This document shows positions 45,001-56,499 of a stretch of 64,000 nt of DNA, piece by piece. The DNA lies in the NCBI GenBank assembly GCA_027946365.1, contig JAPEUQ010000007.1:310001-374000 (forward strand), read 5' to 3'. Made by a program: the position numbers and the translations under genes. How positions within the stretch are numbered: the first letter of the stretch is position 1; each line of letters starts with the position of its first letter. The notes beneath the pieces are model-generated. The model worked only from the letters and a program-made list of their open reading frames with translations. It did not search any database and was not told the origin of the DNA. Origin of the DNA: Kalmusia sp. IMI 367209. Its lineage: Eukaryota > Ascomycota > Dothideomycetes > Pleosporales > Didymosphaeriaceae.

Positions 45001-46080
45001 ATGACCCGACCTGAGCGAGAGCTTGAGATCACATACTGGCTGCTCGACACGCGCTCGCTATGGCCCGGCGAGAAAATCGCTGATGCGGTACGTATTTCCT
45101 GACACGGCGCTGCTAAGGGAACCCACACTGACATCCCCGCACAGGCCGCCGACGAGCTCCAGCTCATCAGCGCCGCCGAACGCGAGGCATGCACGCGAAA
45201 GTACCACATCGCGGACGCGCGCATGAGCCTGGCCTCGGCCCTGCTCAAGCGATTGTTCGTGTCCAAGGCCCTCGGAATCCCCTGGAAAGACGTGCGCTAT
45301 GGCAGGAAGCGCGACCCGACCCACGGCAAGCCATGCGCCCTGCTGGCTGACGGCACGCCTGCGCCCATAGAGTTCAATGTCTCGCACCAGAACGGCCTTG
45401 TCGCCCTTGTCGGCTGCAGCAGCAGCGAGGCCGAGCTCGGTGTCGACATCGTGTGCACCAACGAACGCACCGAGTACAACTACAAGCTCATCGACCGCGA
45501 GGGCCTCGATGGTTGGGTGGACATATACGAGGAGATCTTCAGCGAGGAGGAGAGTTGGGACATCAAGTACAATGTCGACCCCTTCCCCCTGCTCGACGGC
45601 ACCGAGATCACGGCCGAGATGCTGGGCCGCTACGACCGTGTCTGCAAGCGGGGCCAGCAGATCGTAGCCGTCATGCCGTCCGGCGAGAAGCGGAAGTTTA
45701 GCAGTGACGTCCTAATCGATGCCAAGCTACGGAAGTTCTATGTATACTGGTGCTTCAAGGAGGCCTACATCAAGCTGGATGGCGAGGCGCTGCTGGCAAA
45801 GTGGATCAAAGAGCTGGAGTTCAAGAACGTACGGGCGCCCAGGTCAGGCGCACCAACAAAGTGCGCGACGTACGGAACCTGGGGTGAACGCGTGTGCGAT
45901 AGCGAGGCGTGGTTGAAGAGGAAGCGGCTGGGTGACGTGCGACTGGAGATCCAGTCGTTCGAGGACAACTTCATGATTGGTGTCGCGGCGAAACCAGCAG
46001 ACCGACTTCCGGAATACTTGACGGACTTTATCAGTTTGCATCTAGAGCACGATGTTTTGGACTTTGCGACACCAGTCTAG
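45001..46080 (+). CDS. npgA: 4'-phosphopantetheinyl transferase (NpgA/CfwA type)
   Basis: Exons 45001-45087 and 45145-46080 (intron 57 nt, GTACGT...CACAG, phase 0); 340 residues. It transfers the 4'-phosphopantetheine arm of CoA to carrier domains of polyketide and nonribosomal peptide synthases and of Lys2, so it is needed for secondary metabolism and lysine synthesis. Sfp-type motifs: IEFNVSHQNGLVAL (P2), GVDIV (P3 Mg2+ site), and FYVYWCFKEAYIKLDGEALL (KEA-containing P5). Length and motif order fit the fungal NpgA/Ppt1 group. The N-terminal helix ITYWLLDTRSLWPGEKI is typical. The exon 2 Met at 45223 is internal and is not a start. Confidence 0.93.
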
Positions 46081-46238
46081 GCTTGGCGTTACTTGTTTAT
46101 GCGCTACGGAGAAATGACCGATCGGTGAGGACGACTACCATTGTACCAATGATTTGCATGATACAGAGTATTAATAATAGAAGCATTCAATTTAGAGCAT
46201 ACTTTCTTACTTGACCTGTCATCGCCACATTCGTCTAC

Positions 46239-46974
46239 CTACACCGCGTTCCACCTCTCCGCAAAACGATCTCCATTAGCATCCTTGTTCCTCTCATACT
46301 CGCTGCTGTCCGCCAACTCTGCTGCCGTCTCCTCATCCCATATCTCTGCCACCCACGCATAAATCATGTCGATTCCAGCCGCAACGCCCGAGCTAGTCCA
46401 GATGTTACCGTCAACAACCCAGCGCGCCTTGGCCACCCAATTCACCTTATCATTTTGTTCTTTGACCTGTATTCAAAATCAGAAACCCACACTCTAATGA
46501 CCGATTCAAGATGAACGAGACACACGACACACGTACCCAGGTAAAAGCCTTCTTATTGGAAGTAGCCCTCCGCCCATCCAACACGCCCGTCTTCGCCAAT
46601 ATCGCACTCCCCGTACAGACGGTAAGAAGCCACTTTAGCTTTGGATAATACGCTCTAGTGAAGTCAATCACGCCCTCAATGTTCTCCTCTTTCCTGCTGC
46701 CGAAGCCCCCCGGGATGATCAAGACCTCGAGGTCCTGCGGCGCCGTGGCAAACGTGTGCGTCGGCACTATCGACTCGCCAAAGTTGGACCCCTTGCCGTC
46801 CTGCAGCTCGTGCTTGGTAGTCACGGGGTCGAGGGTGGCGGCCAGGATGGACAGGTTGAGTGTGGTGCTGCGGGAGAGGATGTTGAGGACGTCGAGGGGG
46901 CCGGTGATGTCGAGGAGTTGGAAGCCCGGGAAGAGGATGATGCCGATGTTTTTGGGGGGTTGTTGTGCGGCCAT
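46239..46974 (-). CDS. DJ-1/PfpI-family protein (isonitrile hydratase-like)
   Basis: Exons 46974-46537 and 46466-46239, intron 70 nt, phase 0; 221 residues. KNIGIILFPGFQLLDITGPLDVL is the family N-terminal strand-helix; the nucleophile elbow reads LLTVCTGSAILAKTGVLDGRRAT with reactive Cys. Exon 2 contributes ARWVVDGNIWTSSGVAAGIDMIYAWV, the usual C-terminal AraC-type DJ-1 ending. The motif TVCTGS and the following layout resemble the isonitrile hydratase (InhA) and ThiJ/PfpI subgroup, but substrate is not set by this. Same fold family as 16037-16830. Confidence 0.88.
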
Positions 46975-47616
46975 GGTTGGGCTTGTGTGTCTTTCTTGCG
47001 ATTTTGTCTTCGTGTCGTTTTATTGTTTTTCGGATGCTGTTCTTGTCTGATGCTGCTCTTACAACCTTCTAAAAACTAACGAAGCTACGATTCTCTACTA
47101 ACAGAATGTATTTGTACCTTTCCTCCTAAACACGCCCTATGCTACCCCTCGTGTCGTTTGCCGTAGGACAACTTGCACGTCCTCGGATGAGGCGTAGCAT
47201 TAGTCATTTCTCCTCGCGCATGCGATTGGCCGCGCGGATGTAACTGCGTGGGGCAAGCGTTGGGGTTGGGGATCGGAGACATTCTGACATCCGCATCCGG
47301 GAAGTGACCCTGCAGGGCGTAACGGACGAGCAACATGCACGCGGAGTTGAGAGTAGGTAAGCTAGACTCCACGGCCGGGAAGCTGGAGGACAAGAAGCTT
47401 GGGAGGAGGGGGTGCGAAGGGGCATTGACGCTGCATACGCAGAAGTTTGAGAGAAATGGCGGGCGCAATTGCTTAGGCCATTGTAAGAATCTTGTTGTGT
47501 TGAAATGAAGTTGCCCATTTAGCATGCTGGGCCTAGTGCAGGGTAGTCGAGAATGGGATCTTTCCCAGGTGTCATGAAACGCTAAAATGCTACTACCTAG
47601 ACATAACGGTGCCGTA
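46975..47616. other. Intergenic, 642 nt
   Basis: Between two minus-strand genes. Two overlapping minus frames at 47142-47525 have no motif; not called. Confidence 0.4.
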
Positions 47617-49149
47617 CTAAACCAGGCTCTTCATATGGACACCAGCCTTGTCCTGAGCCGCGACGGTAGGCCACAACCGCGCTTTAGCAAGCCTCTCCTC
47701 AGTAATAAGATAGCTCTTCGGGATATCGCCCCTCTGCACCATGCTCTCCTGTAGCTCCGCAGTATTCGCACCATCCGCTTCCCCAAGCATCATGTCCACG
47801 ACCGCTTTACCGCACAACGTGCCATTCGGCATTCCATGCCCAGTATATCCGCCAGAAAGCCACAAGCCCTCTGTCTTAGGTACTTTGCCGACCCACGGGT
47901 GATCGTCGCGCGAGTACCCCATGATACCCGTCCACTCAGCAGCAGCCTTGAGCTCCTTCATCCCTTCCGTTTTCCCATCAAGCTCTAACACTTTCAAGAG
48001 CGCGCTTCGCAGATACGCAGCTGAATCGGGATCAATCGCACTGTCATCCGACACGCCGATGGTAGGCAACTTGCCCACTCCGCGGCCGCCGCCGAACATG
48101 AGGTGCCCAGCAGGATTCGGTACACCGCTGAACGGGCGCTGGATCAGGTAGTCGTCGTTGTTGGCGGGCTGGCCGAGCGCGCCAACCATGCCGTAGGAGT
48201 CAGGTAGCATGGTTGAGTTTTCCGGCGGGAAGAGAGCGCTCATTTCGCCGCGGACGGGGACAATGAGGTCGGCGAAGTGTGGGAGGAGCGCCGATGTGTA
48301 GCCGTTTGTCGCGAGAATGACGGTCGGGGCCGTGATATTACCCCGGGCCGTGCGCAGTGTGTGCTTTCCGTCTGCGGAGGAGATCTCTGTGACGGGCGTC
48401 TTGGTTTGCAGGTTCAGTTTGCCTTCTTTGACGAGTTTCTCGAGGATGAAAGTTACGAGCTTGTAAGGCCAGAGACTGCCTGCTCCGGCTGTTAGGGTGA
48501 CGCCGAGGCAGTCTGGGCTTACGCGGTGCTTCTTTAGCTCTTCCTTGTCTGTAATGATGGTGACCTGTTTGGCGATATCTGGCGCTATTTCCTCGAGGTG
48601 GGCGATTTCTTTCTGCGCTTCTTTGAAGACATCTTCAGTCCAAAACTCGCGGCAGCCTGATACGGAGCGCCATTCGCAAGGGACATTGTGCTTCTCGATG
48701 TAAGACCGTACGGTGGAGACGTTGTTGAGCTCGAAGTCTGCAACGTCGGCGCCGCGGTCGAAGAGGAGGGGCTGGCAGTGTCCACCGTTCTACTTGATAT
48801 ATTAGCAACAGGCTGAGTGTACAAGTAAAGCTAGGTCTCGTCCCAAGGCATGCGATACCATGTCTAAATTCTCCACCATTGCAATTGAAAGAAAGCTTAC
48901 CCTGCCTGTAGCGCCCCAGCATGCCTCCCTAGCCTCCAGCATGACGATTCTCTTGCCCTTCGCCCTCTCATCCTCGGCCAGGAATCTCGCTGCAGATGTC
49001 CCTGTTATACCGCTCCCCACAATAATTATATCGGCCTCGGTTGGCAAATCCTCCGTCGTATGATGGCCGATGAGGAACTCATTAGGCTCGGTATGCCAAA
49101 ATGAATTGGTTGACGTGGGAGTCGGAAGCGTGGCACGCTCGTGTAGCAT
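47617..49149 (-). CDS. DAO-type FAD-dependent oxidoreductase
   Basis: Exons 49149-48901 and 48789-47617, intron 111 nt (GTAAGC...AGTAG), phase 0; 473 residues. Rossmann FAD motif GSGITGTSAARFLAE starts at residue 45. The splice restores GATGR|NGGHCQPL, the conserved turn of this family. Further motifs: VSPDCLGVTLTAGAGSLWPYKL, TVILATNGYTSALLP, and near the end GIMGYSRDDHPWVGKVP with GGYTGHGMPNGTLCGKAVVD, the C-terminal FAD contact. Enzymes of this type oxidise amino acids or polyamine-like amines. No signal or TM is visible, so a cytosolic location is likely. The exact substrate is not deducible. Confidence 0.9.
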
Positions 49150-50799
49150 TGTGGGCGGTCGAGGATCGACGTGGTGGGGTGAGGGCGATTATGGAGGGGT
49201 AACGAGGATCACTTTATATATGCCTGGAGGCGTGGAGGATCCCAGAGATTCGACTACAATCTCGATGTTTGCGAAAGGTGCATGGACATGCGTGTATCAT
49301 GCGAATGCGCTGGTTGTGCGACCGAGTACTGTGATAGGCATTTCGGAGTAAAGGTGGAGCTATGGAGCTCCGCTAGAGCTTCCCTAGCTATATCACTCCG
49401 AGTCTCGGCCTGCCTGATAAGGCCTTGAACTACGTAGACTGTAGCCTTAGGGAATACTGAATCCTTCCGGAGCTCGCGAAGAAGAAAGCATTGCGTGGAT
49501 TTGACGTCGTGGCTTATGTGGATAGGAAGCGATGACGAAGTCTGCGTTGTGATAGGTCCGGCTTAGTAAGGCAGCACTTACTGGTACGACTAGCGACTTG
49601 TCCATACATAGGACTATAACTTTTCTTGACAGCGTTCACGTAGACGACCCTTTTACCGCCCGTAGGAATATATTTGAATTTCTAATATTGAGGTTGACTC
49701 CGGAAACGAACCAGCACATATGACACTCAACCCCATAGGGCTAGGATATCATTACGAAGATACATAGTGTGTACACAGAGAGAAACTCAAAACGAAGCAG
49801 AGGAGATGTCTCTGGAGACATCTGTTGTGATTGCGCAAAATGGATCTGCTACATTCTTTCTACTGCCTCCAGCTTCAGTGCGGTTCCGACAAAGCGTAGG
49901 AGTAATGTCTGCTCTGGACAAGATCTACGATCTTGCTACAGCTAAGTCACGGTATACCGTCGCTTCATTCTAAAATCGCCGGATCTATTATATTTTACTA
50001 CCACAACACTTCTCTCTTCTATTCTGCTCAATCGTTCACTTTGAGATTGTCGGTCACAAAGCTCTAAGGCATGGATCTAAGGAAGACGCGCGGAGGCCGA
50101 CCACTGGAAGTACGGAAGAAAACCTTGCGTCCATCAATCATATGTTATGCGTAAGCATACAAATATAGCAAATTGAAAGATATTTATTCTAGTATTGTAG
50201 TCGCTGATTGCAGACGCAGCTGGTGAGGGCATACGCGAGATCAGCAATAATGGAGATAGAGGGAGCGGTCATATGGGCAGTACACGAAAATGAAGAGGAT
50301 CGGTTTCGGAATTCTCCTTCAACGATTTTGTCCCTAGACCCGGCGGCTCTCCTTCTATCGTGGGCCCTTCATTACCGTAAGCCAGCTCCAACTTTCGCTT
50401 CCTTTGCCGATTTGAAGCTCCCAGTCACTCGCAGTATCCACTCGTAAACGCCATTACACTGGTCGAAAGGTCGAATAGCATAGCCATTCTCTTTTACATT
50501 CTTCTAAAAAGAATGAGGATTCGGCAATGCAGCTTGCCCTCTCTATCTCTCTCTGCGCTCCGTCGTAGTTTTCTCTCCTTCCTCACTCTCGTGTTACTTC
50601 GTTGAACTGCTGACATAACGATCGATTTCCTAACATGTACTCCAAGTAAAACACTAGTCAAGAACTGTACTACTCCCATTCATTAATTGGTATACAATGA
50701 TGGTGTAAGGGAACTCAAATTCACTATAGTGAACATAATGTATATTTCCATTCATCTAGCAGATACTAGCGCTTGAAATGGGGTGCAAGTGCGACTCAA
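49150..50799. other. Intergenic, 1.65 kb
   Basis: Holds the DAO promoter and otherwise only short frames without motifs. A small ATG frame at about 50071 encodes a 27-residue Arg/Lys-rich peptide of no certain meaning. Confidence 0.35.
49213..49218 (-). promoter_or_regulatory. Putative TATA box of the DAO gene
   Basis: TATAAA on the minus strand (in ATATATAAAGTG), about 65 nt upstream of the ATG at 49149. Candidate only. Confidence 0.4.
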
Positions 50800-51640
50800 T
50801 TACTTGCATCCGTCAAATCCGTCAAATCTCTCGGATTCCTCAGATTCATTAGCTTCATCAGATTCACTAGTATTAGGAGGGCACGATTTTGGCCAATGTT
50901 CTCTTTCTCTACAGTCATTACACACTCTGTAGCAATCCTTTGCCCAATGCCCTATTCCTTTATATTAACAGCACGCGTCAGGACAATCCTCTGACCGATG
51001 TCCCAACTACCAACAATTGTTACACTTGTCGTTTGACCGACCAGGACATTCCGCATTTCCAGTGTCCCACTTTCCAACAGCCGTAGCAGACATCGGGACG
51101 ATTCTTAGAGTGATGTTCAGATTTTTTACAACTATCGTCAATGTCCAGACGGACTTGCTCGTCGAGCTTGACCTCCGTAGGCTCAGAGAACCGCTTTTTA
51201 GCACTTGCACTGATCCGCGATACAACAGATCCAGGCATAGCCGACTTGGCCATCTCCTCGAACACATCACTCAATCTCTCAAAGTCCTCCTCGGTAGATT
51301 TGCCGAACTTGTTTCATGTCGAAGTGGATGCGTGAGAGCGAGTATCTGCTCGTCGATCCCGACACGTCCAAGCAGCCTGAGCTCCGACCGACTACGAATG
51401 TCTTTGGACATAGCCAGTCTCGTGTACCAAAAAGCAGCCTACCGAGACCTAGCATCCGCGTTTCCCTACGGTCCTTCCTATATGACTCGACTTCAGCTCA
51501 TAGGAACACGCGACCTGGGCTTTTCCGCCAATCTACGTGTCTTTCCATTACGTGTCTGCCTAATTTGCTCGATTGTGGCCAGGCTCGATAGGCAGAGGAA
51601 GGGAGGACGACGAGATGCGCAGACCACCGACAAGTACACG
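50800..51640 (-). pseudogene. Decayed gag-like element with CCHC zinc knuckles
   Basis: Read on the minus strand, several frames together give a gag-like sequence: WYTRLAMSKDIRSR, FGKSTEEDFERLSDVFEEMAKS and KNRPDVCYGCWKVGH. It then has four CCHC knuckles spanning 51088 to 50881. Knuckle order: CYGC (frame broken after GH), CNNC-x-LGHRSEDC with an in-frame TAG, a third with a TAA just inside (KGIGHWAKDC), and CNDCREREHWPKSC. It ends with an acidic tail SESDEANESEESERF and a stop at 50800-50802. Frameshifts and stops show it is not functional. CCHC-rich gag proteins belong to LTR retrotransposons; no reverse transcriptase or LTR was found in the window. Stops of TAG/TAA type fit C-to-T decay by RIP (inference). 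Confidence 0.5.
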
Positions 51641-53171
51641 ACAGTTTGAGGAAGCTGCACGTTCTGTGTGCGGCTCTGGGCTGCAGTGAGGCTTGACTGC
51701 TTGAACATGCGGCTAGCTGAGGTGAGGCACAGCAGCAACTGCTGTCCATGGCACACCGCACTGTCCATTCTTAACGTCGAAGATATATCGTTTTGAGAAT
51801 TAACTGCTAGGGCATGTACAACCTATGTGAGCATGCTTCTTACAATCAGCGGCCTTGCCTCCATTCTCCACGGAACTATGCCTCGAAGTATCGACAACCA
51901 CGGTGCCGCATATCCACATCTTGATGACCTTTCCCAATGCAATCAACCCGTTGCATGTCTAGGTTGTTTAAGAGATACAGAAGAGCCACGCCTGCATCTA
52001 CTCTGGATACACAACCAAAAACCTACAAAGCCTCTGCTACGGTGATGTACATCCTACAGAGTGTGTCCAAAAGCAAGGCTTACACCAAGCTCGAGACAGC
52101 CAGAGCACCTTCTCTACCGGACTGGATGAGAGCAAAGATGGAAAAGAGACGAGAAGTGAGAAATACTGCGTCGTGTAAGATAGGCATCGTTGGCATGGAT
52201 GGATCGAATGAAAGTTGGTGGCTTAGGCAGCAGTTGTACTACTAGTCACAGTCTTTTCGGTCTCGGTCGATTGTATGCCTGAGGGCTGTGGTGTGCGTGG
52301 CTTTGTCCGTCAGCAGGGCATTGAGGGGTATGTACTCGTTCCGTGCAACGACGGGACGCGTCTATGCTGCTTGAATCTACTACACCATGACGGCTACTTT
52401 TTTGGTACACAACCGTGAGGCTATGGACGTTGAATATACTCAGTAATGTCTGTGTAGTCAAGATGGAAAAGTTATTTCATTACCATTCACGTGCAAGCGC
52501 AAGCGTGTACCGTCCCCGATGATCAATGTACCAGCGTCCTCGTAGTAGGCTCGCGCCCGATTAGTAAGGGGGCAGTGCAAAGGGCGAACTCGAGACGTGA
52601 CCACACCTCGCAACCTCACTCCATTCCTCCTCTTTTCCTCCAGGAATCAAGCTACGAAGAACCACAAGTGCGACTGCGCATCGCGCCTGCGCCCAACGCG
52701 ACCGCGCAGAGCGTTAGTGCGGGAGCTCACGAGACGAAAGGCGGGGGGACAAGCATCTTGACATCCGAAGGGCAAACAGAACTGCGATTTCACTAACGGG
52801 GTTAATCCCCGCCTCTGTTCTTGCTAATATACATGGTATAGAGGAAAAAATAATGGGAAGGGCTCAGGCCCCATGCATGCTCTTGGTTAAGAGAGAGGAA
52901 AGAAAAAGGCACGGCTCTGCATCTAGCGGGCATTATCTTCGAACCAGCGACAAAAAGGAATTCCAATCTGATTTGAATTACCACCACCCACTTCACTTCA
53001 TCGTTTCATCATGAGATGCCGTAACAGGTCGTAAGGAGGAGGGGCCACCGGACACGCCCAGCAAAGCGTGTGAAAGCTTGCCAGCAGCTTATCTGGCCCC
53101 AAGGGGGCGCGCGCGCAGGATGCGTCACAGACCGCCTCCTGCATCGAGGGAGGAGAGGGGAAGGACTGTCC
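51641..53171. other. Intergenic, 1.5 kb
   Basis: No supported gene. Might include further decayed sequence of the neighbouring gag-like element, since frames around 51.9-52.2 kb look like broken protein, but nothing is recognisable. Confidence 0.3.
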
Positions 53172-53708
53172 TCAGGCCTTCCGGAAGATTTTGGTCGCTG
53201 TCTCGGTGACGGAGAAGTCATTGAAGAGCCACGAGTTGGAATGGCGCCCGCGCCACATGTCGCTCTTGTCTGTGCTGCGTCTGGACGGCGTCGGCATGCC
53301 GGGCCGCGTCGCTTTCGCCGGCGACGATGCAATGGAGCCTTGGCTGGCAGAAGAGACGTGTCGGGACTGCTTGGGTCGCTGCGGGGTATATGTTGGGCTG
53401 GCGGCGTGTGCAGTGCGTGCTGGTGGGAATTGCTCCGGCGGCAGCACCAGCGGGGACTTGGACCGCTTACGGGACGACCCCGCGCGAGACCGGCTGCGCG
53501 AGCGACCGCGCATGCGCGACGTGATGGCGCCGAAGAAGGACTCTTCGGCGGGAGAGGTGGGCGAGCGCAGGCCCCGCGAATACGTCGAGGTGGGCGACAG
53601 CATGTCTGGCGATGCGGTGCCGGACGAATGAGACTTTTGCGAGCTGCTGGTGCCGGTGCGAATGGGCGGCGGGGGCTGGAACCGCTCGGTATCGTAATGC
53701 GAGGGCAT
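53172..53708 (-). CDS. Small Ser/Pro/Arg-rich conserved fungal-type protein
   Basis: Intronless, 178 residues, ATG at 53708. It is mostly disordered: PPPPIRTGTSSS, an Arg/Ser stretch (MRGRSRSRSRAGSSRKRSKS), and LVLPPEQFPPAR, then a more ordered C-terminal patch MWRGRHSNSWLFNDFSVTETATKIFRK. That C-terminal Trp-Leu-Phe-Asn-x-Phe-Ser-Val-Thr stretch looks like a conserved element of an uncharacterised fungal family; this is from recall. The Arg/Ser region could bind RNA or be phosphorylated, but no known domain supports a role. Confidence 0.6.
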   Translation of the reverse strand: MPSHYDTERFQPPPPIRTGTSSSQKSHSSGTASPDMLSPTSTYSRGLRSPTSPAEESFFGAITSRMRGRSRSRSRAGSSRKRSKSPLVLPPEQFPPARTAHAASPTYTPQRPKQSRHVSSASQGSIASSPAKATRPGMPTPSRRSTDKSDMWRGRHSNSWLFNDFSVTETATKIFRKA

Positions 53709-54715
53709 CGTTGGCGGCTTGTTGCGGGGGGGATATCAGCTTCAGTGTTGTCCAGCTGTTGAGAGATAATTGGGGCCCGCTCGGAGTTGAAATAGACAGG
53801 AGAGAGAGAGAGAGACGGGGCGTTCAGGACAGATTTGCGGCTCGCAGCAACATGTGCCGCCTCCTCACCTTATGTATCAAAGATTCCTCCGCATGAGGAC
53901 ACACAAAACGACACAGTCCCAGGCTTGGCGGCATATCCCACCCGCGAAGCGTGTCGGTGAGTACGAGCACGCCGCGGCCAATCACGCGCCCAGCAGCGCC
54001 ATCCGCCCGCCCAAAGGGTGCGCAGGACTGGCGTTCGCGAGCCCAGTACACCGACTCACCCCGCTTGCGAGCGCCCCGCCTAAGTGGGCCCATAGGCCCT
54101 GCAACGACAGCGCATCCCGCCGAGCAAAGAAAAGAGTGTAGCCCAGAACCCGACCGACCCCGAACGTCACATACAAGGCTGAACGGACCCAACGACGCCC
54201 AATCGGGGCCGCCCGAGCGAGGCTGCTGCCTTGGAACCCAGGTTTGTGTGCGACGGGTGCGAGGCATCGCGTGCCCGCTCCGTCATCTGGATAGGCTGGC
54301 CATATGCCTCTATGCGTCACGGTCCTCTGCTCGAAACAGGTCCGTGCCGCCGATGGAATACATACAACTCTTCGTTTCGAAACAAAACATGCGTACGTGC
54401 GGGGTTGCATCGCCTGATGATGTTCCATTCCAGTAGGCTAGCAAATAATGAGTCCCTGGGGACAGACACACTTGCTTCCCAACGCATGTCCTCAACGTCG
54501 GGTTCTCGGTCCCGCCGAAGCGTTCCAGCATAGTCGATCACCTGCAGATCCGTGTCTAGCATGCCTTCTTTTGTGTTTGCGTGATGTTGTGCCCGCATGT
54601 TGGTGTCAGTCAGTCAGATAGCCATCAAACTTTTTGCCACTGCAACACTATCTCTATCTATGGACAGCCACACACACACACAGCAACCCCGCAATAGATA
54701 GCAAAAAAACATTTG
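53709..54715. other. Intergenic, 1.0 kb
   Basis: Includes a GA repeat (53800-53816) and an (AC)n tract at 54669-54682 close to the tRNA gene. Short low-complexity frames on both strands; nothing supported. Confidence 0.4.
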
Positions 54716-54804
54716 TGCATCCAACGGGAGTCGAACCCGTGCCAATTGCTATGCCTAGCTGAGCTAGATGGAAGGCAATTATCCTACCGCTGGACCATGG
54801 ATGC
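54716..54804 (-). tRNA. tRNA-Gly (anticodon UCC) with 18-nt intron
   Basis: On the minus strand: acceptor stem GCATCCA pairs with TGGATGC; discriminator A at 54716. The D arm reads TGGTCCAGCGGTAGGA. Anticodon stem ATTGC/GCAAT encloses the loop CTTCCA(A), with anticodon TCC at 54772-54770. The T arm ACGGG-TTCGACT-CCCGT is perfect. The intron at 54768-54751 (TCTAGCTCAGCTAGGCAT) is inserted one base 3' of the anticodon, the canonical position. Without it the tRNA is 71 nt, the usual size of tRNA-Gly. RNA polymerase III boxes A and B lie in the D and T arms. The intron must be removed by the tRNA splicing endonuclease. Confidence 0.95.
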
Positions 54805-55491
54805 GTCCGTAATTAAGCAATTGATGTTGGATGCGATTTTGCAAAATTGGCAAATACAGAATCATCTACTCATTTTTATCGAGTCGAGCCATCCATGCTT
54901 AGCAAAAACATCACGGGGTCAGCTTAGATCACTACTATCCGCTAAGCTAGCCCTGCGGCCTAGTTCCAGCCTGGCGTCGGCATGCTCGCTCTGATTGGCT
55001 GGCTTAGCCGCACCCATTCGACTTAGCATCGTCGCTGGCAGCATCACTCGTCACGCTTCTTGTCACTTATATTCAAAGGAACGAAGCGCTATCAATTGTT
55101 TCTGATTTAATGCATATGTAGAAACATGATATCCACCCAATGGGCATGAAGGGTATCCTCAGGGGCTCAGCCAGCGGCAGGTAGCTTGCTTTCTGTCCAG
55201 CATAGGTGGGCGTAGGAGTCGGAGAAGAGATGGAAGGTACCTATCTGAAGGTGGAAAGCAGGCATTTCTATCTCGGGAGATACCTAGTATCACAATCTTC
55301 TTCAAGTCACATTCAACAACCATTCAGCTGCCTCTTCCATAAGTGCAGGCACGCTTGCATAGCGGCACGAGCGGAAAGAGTAGACCGCAACAAGCAAATA
55401 ACGACACTCCTTCATTCATCCCTGTATACTTCTTTTCGCTCCAGCTAAACCTAACTTCCAGCAGCACACTACTCCCCGTCTTCGCCCGGAA
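54805..55491. other. Intergenic, 687 nt
   Basis: Between the tRNA gene and the AA9 gene stop. Nothing recognised. Confidence 0.4.
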
Positions 55492-56499
55492 CTAAGAAGA
55501 CCACCCGTTGTCCCCCCACACCGGCCCTCCAGGAGGCGTGTACGGATTCGTCGCCGAAATCTTGCGGTACTCCAAGAAGATCTGGGCGCGACTTAGCTAC
55601 AACAAGCAAGTACAAACAGTAACGGGCTACTCACGCTCTTCGTGTCGTCGGGCTGGTACGCGCCCGGCAGCGCAATGCCCGTCGGCAGCGCCGTGCTCCC
55701 GCCCCCCGTGACGCTGATCTGGTGGCATCCTGGGTAGAACTGGGCGAGTGAGCCGTTGGTGTTGGTGCGCTGGAGGCCGAGGATTTCGTGTCTGGATAGT
55801 GAAAGCGCGTTAGTAAAACTTCGGCCAATTTTTTTTTCCTTGTGTGTGTGCTTGGTACGCACCGTAGCAGATACTCGCCCGCTGGGATCTTGGACGGCAG
55901 CTTCACCGTCCAGGTGCTGTTCTGCGTGGGCAGTCGCTTCGAAGCCCACGGCACCGTCTGCGACGCGTCGTACCCGGCCTGGTCGATCTTGACCCAGACG
56001 TTGCCCGTGGAGCCCGAGAAGGCGGAGCAGGGGCCTTTGCAGCTGGCGAGGTAGGTCATGACTGTGGAAGCGGCGTGTCAGTAGGATTCGCAGCATGGTG
56101 AGATGGGGAGGGTGTACTTGGCCCTGGGTGGTCGCTCTGCCAGTCCGTCCACATGAATTTGACGGTGCTGCCTGCGGCGACGCTGGCCGTAGCACTGACG
56201 GGCACGTTGTTGGCGCCCGAGGACGCAATGTTGCAAGTGATGGCGTCGGTCTGCCGGAGAGTAAGTGGCTTGTTCGTGATGGAAGAGGGCGACCAAATGC
56301 TTACGGTGAAAAGACCGTCGGTTACTGGGCCGTTATCCTTGAACTTGCGGGTGATCTTGTTGACCGGTGGGTTCTTCTGCGGGTCCTTGTATGGGTTCCA
56401 AGTGTCGACGAGTTTGTCGCCTAGCCAGATTTGCTGGACGAAACCGTGCGCATTGGCAAAGGCTAGAAGGCCGGTGATGGAGGCTAGGGAGAGCTTCAT
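55492..56499 (-). CDS. AA9 lytic polysaccharide monooxygenase
   Basis: Five exons: 56499-56305, 56250-56118, 56061-55863, 55791-55635 and 55581-55492; 257 residues. Signal peptide ends before His18 (ANAHGFVQQI), the methylatable N-terminal His of the copper brace. Second copper His lies in SDHPGP, joined across intron 2 to IMTYLASC. Exons 3 and 4 supply VWVKIDQAGYD, GEYLLRHEILGL and QFYPGCHQISVTGGG, the conserved axial region with Gln and the Tyr. The last exon adds NPYTPPGGPVW. The 53-nt last intron (GTGAGT...GCCCAG) is preferred over a 38-nt alternative. AA9 enzymes cleave cellulose oxidatively using copper and an electron donor. No carbohydrate-binding module is present. Confidence 0.93.

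Noticed and set aside
53070..53762. 230-codon plus-strand ORF
   Set aside because: Antisense of the Ser/Pro/Arg-rich gene at 53172-53708; Gly/Arg-rich with no motif.
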